Notes under the pieces: model-generated
What the model saw: only the letters and a program-made list of their open reading frames with translations
What the model was told of the DNA's origin: nothing
Databases searched by the model: none
Shown here: positions 1-12,635 of the stretch, piece after piece
Position numbering within the stretch: the first letter of the stretch is position 1
How the letters are laid out: the number at the start of each line of letters is the position of its first letter
Source of the DNA: Rallus limicola
Lineage: Eukaryota > Chordata > Aves > Gruiformes > Rallidae
Assembly (NCBI GenBank): GCA_022605955.1
Contig: JAKCOZ010000014.1
Span: forward strand, 15,878,001-15,942,000
Direction: 5' to 3'
DNA length: 64,000 nucleotides
Position numbers and translations under genes: made by a program

Positions 1-3000
1 CTTCCTCAGATGATGATAATATCACATCATTCATATTCCAGGATGTTCTTTTTCTCTTTTTTTCTACTGCCTCAATTTTTGTTTCACCTGGAAGATCTGA
101 TTAGAATATGTGAGGAGGAACAAGCAGTACATGGTAGGTCATTCCTGCAGTGGCACTGTCCAGAGCAATATATACCGCAGTGCTGCACGTCTCAGTTGAG
201 GAGTCTGCTCCAGTTCTATGTCTTCTCCTTGGTCCCTCAGAGCAGAGGAGGAAACGCTGAAAACACTTCCTGTTTGGGCAGAAGCTCTTACCTCATCAGA
301 CATTGACAGTTTGGTAGAATATTGGCTTATTCTGGAGGAAGAGGATAAGTAGGAAAGGAACATTTCCCAGATAAAATTCTGGAATGAATCATTTAGGCAG
401 TTGAGGGTGGAGGGGTGCAGAGAATAATTGTCTCCACTTGTGGGGGGAGGAGGAAGAAAAAAGAAACAAACCCCAAAACCTTCAGGGAAAAGCAACAAGA
501 CATTAATTCAGATCACAAAGCAAGGATTTTTCCTTTCAGAGTTGAAAAAACATTTTTGATACTAGACCAAGTGCTTTCTTTAGAGATTTTTCCTAAGGAC
601 AGAGGTGATTGCATTTGAATCCCAAGTAAATGGAGAGAATGTCAAATCCATTTCTAAAAACATTTGACTAAAACAGGGGGTGGTATTTTGAGTGATCTTG
701 CTCTAATGATGTCGAGATTGGTTGATCAAACTTACAGGGATGTGACCAATCGTAGTTTCCTTCAAAGGTATCTTAGGTACAGTTTATATTTCAATGCAAA
801 GAAAATACTGTAAAGGTTTAGCAGTGTGCATGCGTGCTCACTCCATAGCTTTTGATAGGAAGGAAAGGGGGGAAAGATGCAGGATTTTAAGTCTTTGTAA
901 CTATTTTGGTAATTCTCATGTAGGATGGTCTGCCAGGAAGGTTCCCCAAACCCGGGTTTTTTTAAGATTCAGGTCAGACACTGAGAGAAAAGAACTGTGC
1001 ATGGTAGGTGACGATATATCCAGTGCTTATATAGTTGTAGCACTTAGAGGGCTTATGCACATGAGGACTTGTGTTGCCTTAGCTCTCTATGAAAATGCAC
1101 AAGTGTTAAGTTCCTGCCCCAGAGGTCTTTTTTGACGTCTGTACTACATACACATGTCACCGTATGCTTGGCCGTGCAGGTTCCAAAGGCTTTGTACCTT
1201 TCTGCCTGGGAACTGCTTTTGGTTACCTAGGAAGGAATAAAAAAGAGTCAAAAAAGCTTGGGCAGCAACACAGCCTTGGATGTTTAAGGACACATTTACC
1301 TCCTGTTGGAAGAGCAGCACTGCCTGAAGCAAAGGAAGGATTGCAGGATATTTGTTGAAGAAATGCTCTGTGTTGGTGCCCTCTTTGCTTTAATAGTTTG
1401 AAATTGCAAAACTAAGGAAGTCTATTTCGCTGAAAGGGTGAGATTTCCTATCAGCATTTTCTTAAACTCATGGATTTTTTTTTTCCTCAAGGTAAGACTA
1501 CTCATACATATATTTATATACATTAAAAAAGTAGTAAATCTGTTAAATAGATGAGTTTATTGTGACTCTCGATCCTTCTTGTTTCTCACTTGAGACACTA
1601 TCAAACTAATCAGTCTATCTCTTGAAAAAGGCTTGGTCATCTTTGGGGAGGTGGCAAGGTCTGTTCTTCTACCACATTTTAGCTAACATTTGGTAACTAG
1701 TGGTGAGGTAAAATCTTAATGAAAGACAGATGGGTTTGAGTTGATGGAAGTACTGTTGAGTAAATCCAGAATTTAGTTGGTTTGCCAAGTTGAGAAACTC
1801 TAGGTGACTTAAGTTAGGCACAGGTGTGGTAAGAAGGCACCTTTCTTCTGCAGGTGAGACACACCCAGAGTTTCCCTTACTTGTTTTTAACTTGGTGATG
1901 TTGAAATTATCAGACCAAACCATTAATTTATTCATCCAGTTACGTCTCTGGGAGTGATCAGCCCCATTGCTTCCATCAGAAGTGTATGAAAGTATACTAA
2001 ACCCAGCTAAAATTTCGGAATAACTGTTAATGGGAGCAGTTGCTTACTTTCTGTATCAGTCAGTATTAAGCTTATCTCATGAATCTGAAGTATTTTCCTA
2101 TCTGCTTAAAAACAAGATTATTTTTAATGCCACTGTGGAAGTTCTGGTCTAATACAAGAGCATTTCTGTGGATCTTAGTCGTATTTTCTTTTCTGTTTTT
2201 GCACTGATCAGCATAAATCAAGAAAAAGATTTGCTAACACAGGACAAAGGCTTATTTTCTTCTTTTTAGTCAAACCCCTGAGGATTCCATAAGAAAGAAA
2301 ATTTTGTTAAGGCATTATTCATTTATTTTTCCCCATATTATCTGTGATTATTCCTGTATCACAGAAAGATCAAAGTCGAGGCAATTCAGCAAATACATTT
2401 CATTGATCAAAAGTAAGATTGTAAAATTTAAAATAATAAATTTTTAAAGGTTATTTATCTATGAGATTGCTACTTAGTAGTATAGTGTAGTATATGTTTT
2501 AAATTAATATTTAATGCTAATTAGTCTTTAGGGCATACTGCAGAGCTCGTTTGCTGATCTGAAGTGCGAATTCCCCATCGCGTTAGGGTAGCAGTACTGG
2601 CCAGTTTCCAGATTTCGCAGGTTACAAATGAGGAAGGCATCAGGAGAAGATTTCTCAAGGTAACAAACCCCAAACAAACAGCACATGGAAACCCAAACCT
2701 AGCAGCCTGCCATTGATACAGTTGGTAGCGCCCCTTTATGTACAAGCGTTACACTGACATGGCTCCTTCTCATGAAACCAGCTGTGTTAATGTCGTCTTG
2801 AGTTGTTCTTCTGTGTGTATTCATTTTCTTTATAGTTTTTATATATGTATAGATGAAGTGCACAGGTACAGAGAGAGAGTGAGAATCCATGCATGCTACT
2901 GAGTTCCTTTTATCAATGCAGCTTCACGCCAGCGTATCACAAACTGCAGCCTACAATTCCATTTCTCATTAATGGGCATGCTCTCTTCATTTGATGTATT

Positions 3001-4689
3001 TCCTTACACCACCAGTAATTGCCATCATTTCCTAGTAATATGGAAAATGATGTCCTCTCTTTTTAGTATACGAGAGGTATTTGCTTTAAACTATCAAAGG
3101 AATCTCTTGCTACACTTGTGAATTATCTTTAGAAAAGGATGTAACCGGCTTTGCAGTTCTGTTGGTCCTGTACTGCTATGTGGAATTTTCACCCTTTGCT
3201 TTCTGATCATTTCCAGTGCCAAGAAGGCAACATGAACATGGGAGCACTGACATATTATCAGGCTCAAAGTGCAGAAAATGGATTCCTTCGGCTTGTTAAT
3301 ATTTTGTAATTATTTGTCGTGTCTCAGCTTGTGTATTTGATTTGCCCTGAAGGATCTGTGGAAATGTGTGTTCACCTTCCATCTTCTACCATCACATAAA
3401 TTTACAGTGAATTAACTAGGTGACTCACTGGATAATATTAACTCACTTTACTGATGCAGAATCATATGATGTCTTAAACATTTATTTAGAGTACTTTGAC
3501 AGCACTTACTGGCATATTTTTTTTAAATCTGGATTGTTTGACAGATGTATCAACCTATTTTATAAAGGTCTTACTATAAAATTTATAAGATGGCATTTAT
3601 TTTCTGATAAATGGTAATGCTGCACAGTGTTTCTATAGCAATAGGACTGAGTTTTAATGTGCTGCAGCTAACGTGTCGAAGAGAAATTATTTTAGGTATT
3701 TGTGGTTGCATGCTAGATAATATATTTATTGTTGTGGTAGACTAAAAATTGAGAAATAGGAATGTGATGGTCCTGGTAACCCAGGGTACCCAGTGAAAGC
3801 AGTTTGCAACGTGTAAGAAACATTTCAAAGCAAAGCCTTGAGGTCTGATAGAATTAAATTAGTGTGGCAATTTAACATGAATCACAATAGTTAATCCCTC
3901 AGTGCATGCAGAAGCTGGCACCATTAGCTCTAATTTCCATTGAAGCAAAAGAAGAAGGTCAGTCTAGAACAGAGGCCGGACCGAAGCAGCACATTTATTT
4001 CTGGGCTTCAGTTTATTTCCAGGCTTTATTCAGCCTCTCAGAGCAGTGCAATGAAGTGGGGCTGTGCTAGCAAACTTCCCTTCTCTTCCCTTCCCACTGT
4101 GCCTGAGAAGAGGAGCGGGAGGATGGAGGAGTGCAATTCTCTTCCCACAGAAGAGCTGCCAGGGCCAGACTTCTTAGCAGTCCTTCTCTGGGTTTTTTGA
4201 CCCTTGACAACCAGTGAATTTAAATGCTGAAGGGAGCCATTGCTCGGGTGGAAAAAATTGGAAGCTAGAAGACTCTATAGGGAAGAGGGTCCAAGTAGGA
4301 CAGCTGAACACAGGACAGAGAATTAGCAAGGGATAAATAAAGAAAGGGAGTAAGATGCTTTTATAAAGGAAGCAAAAATACTTGACAGAAATGGAAATGT
4401 AGGTAAAAAATAAGGAGTGTTGCCAAAGTGTATGAAAATTAGGCTTATTCTGCCCATGGAAAGGCCACATAGACACAAAGTTCATGTTGAAAAAGTAAAA
4501 GAATAATTTCAGTGTGCTTACCCTTTTTTGCAATTCTTGAAGTTTTGGTTAGAAGGTAACAGTGTTAATAAGAACTTTAAAAATTATAGTGGTGTTAAAT
4601 TCTTACAATTTTATATGTTTTTATATAATCTGCCTATGCCTTTATGTATTGTTTTGCTCAAAAATTCACTTCTAACAGAGAGAAACTGG

Positions 4690-4763
4690 GATTTTAGGAT
4701 GACAAGGCTTGAAAAAAAAAAAAAATAGTCAGTCTCATCCTAAGTTAGTCTCATCCTAAAATC
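4690..4763. repeat. 13-bp perfect inverted repeat around a poly-A run
   Basis: GATTTTAGGATGA (4690-4702) is repeated as its exact reverse complement, TCATCCTAAAATC (4751-4763). Between them are an A14-type run and a partial direct copy, TCTCATCCTAAG. No transposon was recognised. Confidence 0.7.
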
Positions 4764-5009
4764 TTCTTCTATAGCTGCTCAGTTATATAACACAGGGTGC
4801 TCCAAGGCAGTAGTAAGACACAGAGTGTGCACTGATATCCAGCATGCCCTACAGGTTGTTGTTTGTCTTCGTGTTACAACACTGCTTAAAAAACTCAGGT
4901 CTCTCCAGCCTGCAAGTAGCAGCTATTACATAGTTCTAATTTTCTGCAGGTTGCTCTTTATTGGAAAATAATTTCATAAAGCTTTGCAGAGAAATGGGTG
5001 ATAGAGCTG

Positions 5010-5170
5010 TCAGGGCCTGGAACAGGCTGCACAGGGAGGTGGCTGAGTCACTGACCCTGGCTGTGTTTAACAAAAGGGTAGATCAGGTACTTAGGGATAT
5101 GGTTTAGCATAAGAAAGGAACAGTTGGACTCTATGATCTTAAAGGTCTTTTCCAACCTTGTGATTCTGTA
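5010..5170 (+). repeat. CR1 3'-end fragment
   Basis: GCCTGGAACAGGCTGCACAG, GGAGGTGGCTGAGTCACTGA and AGGTACTTAGGGATATGGTT lead to GGACTCTATGATCTTAAAGG, TCTTTTCCAACCTTGTGATT and CTGTA. It is a clear CR1 3' terminus. Confidence 0.92.
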
Positions 5171-6277
5171 TTAGAGGCAGAAAGCCAGGTTCTGTTAGGT
5201 CTCTGATGGCAGTACGCGTAGCTCTGGAAAGGGGGCTGCGGAGGACGAGCTGCTGGAGCGTGGCAGTGCTGATGGGTACGGCATCTCATTGATGGAACTT
5301 GGAGGAGTACTCTTGTTTTTCTAGGGAAAGAACAGGCAGGAGCTGTCCCAGTTGAGCTCTGCATCACTTCTGAACAAATGAGGTAAAGAACCTGTAGTAA
5401 AGAGGGAGCTTTTCCCTGCTAATTTGTTGGAAAAAAGAAAAAGTGGTTTGTTCGCACATAACCTAGGAAGCACTAAAGGGAAAGTCTGGCTTTGCTGAAG
5501 TAAACAAGAACTTGGCCGTTGCCTTCAAGGAAACCAGATCTTTAGCCCTGGCTAGGTTGTTTAAAATTACTATGGGCATAGCAGAGTAATTTATAAATAT
5601 TCTTATACCTGTTATTTAGGACTATGACAGCTGTTGTAACTACTCATTTTGAAGAAATGCAGAGTTATAAACTGCCAAGCCAACCTTTTACTCATTTTCA
5701 AAATATCTCTGCATACTAATTCCAAGTTTATTCTGACTCTCCTACATGCTTATTAGGCAATCTTTTGTAGTTCTTTGTATCCAGTTGTGCATCTTAAATG
5801 GAAATGGCAAGTTTAATAAGCTCCGTGTGCCCTGTATGTTTATCTGGAAGGGTTGTGATATCCAGGGTGTCTCTAGCTAGAGTGGCAAGAAGCAGATGCA
5901 CAGCTAACATATGTTGCCCTGTAATATGTTCCCATCCTCTGCCAACGCTCAGCTCAAGAACTTCCTGAGCCAGATCAAACCGTAAATCCACCATAACTAA
6001 TGTGAGTAGTCGACTATCTGAGAAGTGTAGGACTTTATCTGGTTAGAGAGCTATAAACTTAAGTATATATTTTTTTTAAGCAAATTGTTACCTGTAACTG
6101 ATCAATGCTTGTGCCTAGACCAGTGTTTAAGGGAAAACAGTCCTCTTTTTCCACATGTGCCTAGTCTTCCCAAGGAGCAGGGTGCTTGGCAGAACGGGGA
6201 TTTGCCTTGTTATGAGATCTCCGGTACAGGAAGGAATTCTGTCAGTTGTACCATTGCCATTTAGAAAGTGTCGCAAA

Positions 6278-6687
6278 GGGACCTTATGAGGAAAGGATGA
6301 GAGAGCTGGGCCCCTAGCTTGGAGAAGAAGAGACTGAGGGTTGGCCTCATTAATGTTTATAAACATGTAAAGGGCGAGTCAGGAGGACATAGCCAGGCTC
6401 TTCTCAGTGATGGCCAGCGATAGGACAAGGGTCAGTGGGTGCAAGCAGGAGCATGTCCCCACTTCCATGTGAACATAAGGAAAAACATTTTCGCTGTGAG
6501 GGTGCCTGAGCAGTGGAAAAGGCTGCCCAGAGAGGTTGTGGAGTCTCCTTCTCTGTAGACATTCAAAACCCACCTGGATGTGTTCCTGTGTGATTTAGTC
6601 TAAAAGGGATTTTGCTCTGGCAGGGGGGTTGGACTAGATTATCTTCTGATGTCCCTTCCAACCCGTAACGTTCTGGGATTCTGTGAT
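6278..6687 (+). repeat. CR1 fragment, about 0.4 kb
   Basis: It runs from ACCTTATGAGGAAAGGATGA through CAGGCTCTTCTCAGTGATGG, GAACATAAGGAAAAACATTT, GGTGCCTGAGCAGTGGAAAA and CTCTGGCAGGGGGGTTGGAC to GTTCTGGGATTCTGTGAT. It is the same subfamily as the copy at 12141. Confidence 0.95.
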
Positions 6688-9600
6688 ACACTTCAAAATT
6701 GGTAGAGCTGATTTCTTCAGAGTACTTACAAAATACAACTGCAACTAGCCATGGGTTCCCAGCTCTGTGTTCATTTTCACTGGGTTGTGAATAGGCAATA
6801 GCAGGTAATTGCAGCAGGTAATTTCAGAGCCTCCATGAGAAGTAGAAGAAAGGATTTTTTAATTAAAAGAATGCAAACGTTACTGCAAATGATATGGTAA
6901 GAGCAGGTACTTGGGGCAGGAGATCCTCTGCTGGGGAGGAGACAAAGTAGGGTAATGTGGCAGGTCCCTTTGGTTTCTGGTCCCAGATTCCTTGTCTATT
7001 AAACTTTTGGGTAGAACTGAGAGGTAAATTCCTTCTTAAAAAAAAACCCAGCTCCTTAAAAAGAGTTGTTACTTTAGCTTTAGCTATGTGTCCGCCCAGC
7101 ACTTAGTGGAAGTCTTATTTCTAAATACGTGGTTCATACCTCAGTATATTTTAGTATTTCCTATTTATACTCTTTGGTGGTTTTGATTTCTCTGGTGTCA
7201 TCTGACATATTTTTTCAGCTGAAATTTCTTTCCTTCTACAAGACAGATGGAGATGTCTTGGGACGTTTTAGCTGGCGTGTGGCAGCAGGACAGAGCACAG
7301 CCATGCACCACCCCTATTTATCTCTTCTTTATACCAGATTGTATCACAAATAGAAATTCCCAAAAATAGTCCCTGAAGTCAGGTTCTTTGTTTCTTATGT
7401 GGACTCCAATCTAGATTGCTTAATTTCTCGTATAGAGTAACCTATTTTTGTTGTTGTCACTGATTTTTGGAAACTGAGTAGGGCTCTGTACAGATCCACA
7501 AATTAACAAATTTGACAAGGGATGGGTTATTGTTCAGGGAAGCTGGGCTAGGACTAGGCACACCTCTGTGTCTGCTGGCAGAGCATGGGGAGAGCAGGGT
7601 GCTTAGGTGTTGGGGCTTTGTGGGCCTGCCTTACAGTGACAGCTGTACCTGTGGTCAAAAAGTAATGGCATTATGGGGTATTTTTTTGTCATCTTCTGAG
7701 GGTTGGGCATAATTCATTTTGAGAGAGCATATCAGCTTTTCACACAGTCTATTCCCTGCTGTTGCATGGATTACAAGGAGATGCGTTCGTGCTCTTGATG
7801 CTTCCTCTGTTCTTTCTGTGGGATTAAATAGTTTAAACTAGTCTTTTGCCTTTCATACAACAATGTTTTTTAAGGATGTTGCTAGAAATTCTGTGGGTTT
7901 TGGTGTGTGTAATAGTGGAATAGATGCTGTGTGGTCTCCTCAGGGCTAAACCACTACTACTGCGTGGGTTTACGGTCTCAAGGGAGGGAGGCTTGTGTCT
8001 ATAACCTGGCGGGTCCCTTCCAGTCTTAAGTTGGAAAAAATGGAAGCACAGAGCTCATACAGCTTTGCTTGTCTTGAAAGCGTTAGACCAAAACACATAT
8101 TCTCTTAGAACCTGCAGCGAGCTGTGTATTTTTGACGTCACGCTTAATCATTCAAGCAGAAGTGTGAGGAGGAAGCACCCTCGCCTATCTCACCACAGCA
8201 CCACCTACCACCTTCAAGCCCTTCACCGCTGCTGCTGGTGGGGTTTTTTTCCAGACCTTGGTGCTGCCATTTCTCAGCTGTGCCCCCTGAATCACGAGGC
8301 AGGGTGAGTGCAAACCATGTGAGCTTCAGGAGCAAGCGATCATATACTGAGCAACCTGGTTCTTGGCCAGGCTGTTACTGCTGTTAGAGCTGGAGTAAGG
8401 CTAACGTGGCTACGGCTGCTGTTACCCTTCAGTGTCAGGCACCTCTGTACCCACATGTTAGAGGTTTGTGTCTAGAGGCCTGGTTAAACTCTGACAGTGC
8501 TGGGTATTGCACTTCCAAGGGGTAAGTCTGTGCTCAGGGGCATCCTGCTTAGGGTATGAGCTTGTTACACTTTGGAGAAGAGAAAGGGTTTGTGTTACAC
8601 ATTTTCTCTTGGTTGTAATTAGTCACTGCAAACTCCTGAGAAAATAAATTTTGTCGTAGCCCCCCCAGAAACCGTTAAAAAGTTGTTAATGTGCTCTTAA
8701 CCCAGGGACAGGCTGCACCCTTAAACTCTGGTGAGGGCTTTTTGACTCGGGTCACAGAATGAAAGGAATAGTGGACTGATGGGTGCAGATTTGGAAGGAC
8801 TGCGCAGTCCGCCCCTCTGCTGCGAGATGCGATCAAGGTCATGTCACATTGGATATTTTTGCATCGCTGCTTTCATAGCTAATCAATAGTTTCTGACTCC
8901 AAAATCTATCAACTGGCTGCTTATTGGAGGGGAGGTAATTGCATAAACTGGAGATGAGAACGTTCGCTGGGCTGGGCTGTCGTCCTGCGGGCGCGGTTGG
9001 AGCACATGCTCTTCGCTGGGCATTCAGACATGCTGTTTAGCATTGGGTGTTTACCTTCCACTTTGCAGCTACGTGGTCAGATACAGTGAAAGAAGTGCAT
9101 TTTAGAAAGTACAGACTGAAGCGAGATAAAAATAATTCAGATGTTCTGAGGGTTGGAATCCCTAAGCTATATACTTCTGAAGAAAATACTATGACTCCAT
9201 CTAACGTGGCTTCTACTGTTTGTTATTTCTACATTTTTGTACTATCTACTGAATTAAAATAAGGTTCAGCAAAGGGTGACTAATACTGTAAGAATGTTGT
9301 AATCAGTATTAATTAATACTTTGCAATTTAAATCTGAGACAATGTGAAGTAGATCAGGAAAAAAAAATCTGGGGAAAAAATCTCTTACAAATGGGGTTGC
9401 TTTGTCTGCTGTGGCTCACAGAGCAATTAATCAGGCACGATACTTCAAGGCAAGTATTATGTGATTCTGCAAATTGTCCTGACTTTGCACTTACTAATTT
9501 TGCAAACTTACTGTTTCATTAACACTAGCTTTTGGTACTTGGTATTCTGTCATGAATTAGGCTTACAAAAAAGGAGAGGGAATTATTTTTTGATCTTTCC

Positions 9601-9692
9601 TGTTGCCTGGTGTTTGTTGCAGCATATTCGTGCTCTAGATTGGTAAAGTCCAGGCAAACTTCTCTGCCACAGTTCCTGTAGGAACAACAGTA

Positions 9693-9860
9693 AAACTTTC
9701 TCAGCCTGGAAGGGACTTCAGAACATCCTGCTCAAAGCAGAGTCAACACTGAATTCAGACCAGTTTGCTTGGGGCTTTTTCCTGTTGGGTCTTGAAAAAC
9801 CTCCAAGGATAGAGACTGCAAAAACCTCCTTGGGCCCCTGCTGCCATGCTTAGTTATCAC
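9693..9860 (-). repeat. Diverged CR1 3'-end fragment
   Basis: In reverse orientation it shows CAGCCTGGAAGGGACTTCAG, ACATCCTGCTCAAAGCAGAG, TCAACACTGAATTCAGACCA and a GGGTCTTGAAAAACCTCCAA block. It is an older CR1 subfamily than the other copies. Confidence 0.75.
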
Positions 9861-10370
9861 ACTAGTGATTTTTTTTTTTTCCTTATTTATTTATGACTTT
9901 ATTTCTTGTTCTCACCAGAGACAGGCTTCATCTTTTTGGTAACCTCCTTGTAGATACTGGCAAGTGTCTCAGCTGTTTCCCAGAGGGTCTGTGCATCAAA
10001 TCCCTGCCCACCTCGTGTCCCATAGCTAAATTTGGTCAAGGTGATCAGTATCCTTCTTATACTGGAGGCCCCAAAATAAGACAAGATATAAAGTCTAGAG
10101 ATTAGGAGAATAGTAGTTGCAGGACTTGGTAACTCTTCAGTCCTCAAGTTACTTTAATTGCTTAGAGTCCTTCCTTCTCATAAGAACTACACAGTTCAGC
10201 ATTTATTCCTTTATCTTCGGTTTAAAATTATTCTCACCTCATAAAAAAACTGCTTTTTGGCTGTTTAATGCTCATGTACAGCATGAGGTGTTTCACTGGA
10301 TTGCAGCATCACAGGGCCACTGGTCTTGGCTCTGGTAAATCAGGAAGTTGTGAAGTTGTTCCTACAAGTC

Positions 10371-10552
10371 TCATAGAATCCTTTGGGTTGGAAGGGACCT
10401 CAAAGATCATCCAGTTCTACCCCTTTTCACTGCCATGGGCAGGGACAGTCTTCACTGCACCAGGTTGCCCAAAGCCCTATCCAACCATTCCAGGGATGGG
10501 GCTTCCACAGCCTCTCTGGGCAACCTGTGCCAGTGCCTCTCCACCCTTTTAC
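10371..10552 (-). repeat. CR1 3'-end fragment
   Basis: The run TCATAGAATCCTTTGGGTTG, GAAGGGACCTCAAAGATCAT, CCAGGTTGCCCAAAGCCCTA and ATTCCAGGGATGGGGCTTCC is an inverted CR1 3' end. Confidence 0.93.
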
Positions 10553-12140
10553 CATGTTATTTGATTAGGGGGGAAACCATGTTCTTGAAATCAATAGCTT
10601 TCAAGGAGACTTAACAGTGAGATACTGAAAATAAGCGCTCAGTGTTACATTGTGACTGTGTGGTATAACACACAAGTCCTGGGATTTATAAATAGGAGTA
10701 TACTACTGTAGAAGGTGTTTACTGCTACTGTAAACAACCATCAGCTCTCATCTTCTGCTATGGCAACTAAGAGGTTGCTGAAAAACTGCTCAGAGACAGA
10801 ATTAAGGCTTAAAAGTTACCCCAAACCTGAAGTTCATAACCTCTGTTCCTTAGAGCGTGTTCAATGCCAAGCACGAAAACCGTGAGGGGGGGTTTGTGGT
10901 TCTACATGCAGAGTTACCAACTTTCCACTGTGATAATCAGCAAGAATGAATTTCCCACTAAATAAATTTTTACACTTTGCACAGAATAAAGTCCTAGATG
11001 TGGAAGAGGCTTACTGTGTTTAAGTGGGTGTTGATTTGCCTCTTCTGTAACTGGCTAGTACTTGCAGATTAAGCTGATAGAGTTCTTGCAGTTGTCAGCA
11101 AACAGCTCAAGGTCCAAGAAAAACTATCTGTGTTGTGGCTGAACACCAGTAGGAAGGAATAATTCAGATACATACCCTTCTTTTCAAATTATAATCAATT
11201 TGAGAAAGCGAGACAGATACCATGTAACCCTGCAGGAAACTGCTCATGAGCCATTCTTCATGGAGGATACAGGAAAAGCAGAAGATGGAGTTGCTGATAT
11301 AAGAAACTTCTGCCTTCAAGTCTTCTTATATTTAACTGTATGGCTATTTGTGTGCCTGTTCTGAATTTATATGAACATAGGTGTACATTGAGCATGCATA
11401 TGGAAGAGCACCAAACCTTTAAATGGTGCTTTTTCCACTTCTAAATGCTTTTAATTTCTGTAATCATTTTCCTCAGGTTGTGGTTGAATTGTTAGCTGGC
11501 ATTAACACTCACAGTGGTAAAATTAAGAGTGGTTAGAGGTTAGCTTACCAGGACCTGGCATAACTGGAAAATAATGATGTTATGAACAGTGCTGTGAGCT
11601 CAGTGAGCACGAGAAAGGAACATTGGACACCCCAGCAGAGGCAAGGAACACAGAGACTGTAGCTGCCTGATAATGTGCTGGCTGTCCCGTAGAAACCATA
11701 CAGGAAAGTCCAGAGTGATGAGATGAGGAGTGTGTGTGAAACAAGCGCTGGGAGCAACAGCAACAGCAACGCTGGGTTCTCTCTTTCATCCTCTGTGCAG
11801 AAAGAAGGTCACAGATGGATTTGCAAGATAGGGCTTGTGACGGGCAGCGCACGCTGCTCTGCCGCAGGAGCAGAATGAAGCTTCACGACGGGGTGCAGCG
11901 AGGTGCAAAGCATCTCATGCTCCATCTGCCAGGGTTGAAAGTGAAGGTGGGCCACGGTTCTCCTCATGCCATGAAGAAGCGACCTGGATTTCCAGTGAGG
12001 CTGTGGCTTGAACAGTGCCCTGGTACTGCTTGTGGTAAAACCCTTGATAACTCAACTGGTTTCAGGCTAAATTGAGGTCTGTGGTGTTATGGTGTATTTC
12101 TGTTAGTGCATGTTTGTTTCTTTTTTTTTGCATGTATTAA

Positions 12141-12635
12141 TTGTTCTGGGCCCATCAGTTCAAGAAGGACAGGAGACTACTTGAAAGAGTCCAGTGCAGG
12201 GCCACAAAGATGATTAAGGGAGTGGAACATCCACCTTAGGAGGCCACGCTGAGGGAGCTGGGCCTTTTTAGCCTGGAGGAGACTGAGGGGTGACCTTATC
12301 AATGTCTATGAATATGTAAAGGGTGAATGTCAGGAAGACGTAGCCAGGCTCTTCTCAGTGATGGCCAGCAACAGGACAAGGGGCAGTGCGTGCAAGGTGG
12401 AGCATGGGAAGTTCCATGTGAACATAAGGAAAAACTGTTTCACTGTGAGGGTGCCTGAGCACTGGAACAGGCTGCCCAGAAGGGTTGTGGAGTCTCCCTC
12501 TCTGGAGACGTTTGAGACCTGCCTGGACGCCTTTGTGTGTGATTTAGTCTAGGTGATCCTGCTCTGGCAGGGGGGGCTTGTACTAGATGATCTTTTGAGA
12601 TCCCTTCCAACCCCTAACATTCTGTGATTCTGTGT
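12141..12635 (+). repeat. CR1 fragment, about 0.5 kb
   Basis: It includes GAAGGACAGGAGACTACTTG, GTGCAGGGCCACAAAGATGA, CTTATCAATGTCTATGAATA, GGCTCTTCTCAGTGATGGCC and the AACATTCTGTGATTCTGTG end. It keeps a 64-codon remnant of the RT C-terminus (12358-12552). Confidence 0.96.

Noticed and set aside
7900..8035. Possible CR1 end (GGGTCCCTTCCAGTCTTAAG)
   Set aside because: Only one short CR1-like phrase is present, without the terminal repeat or further landmarks.
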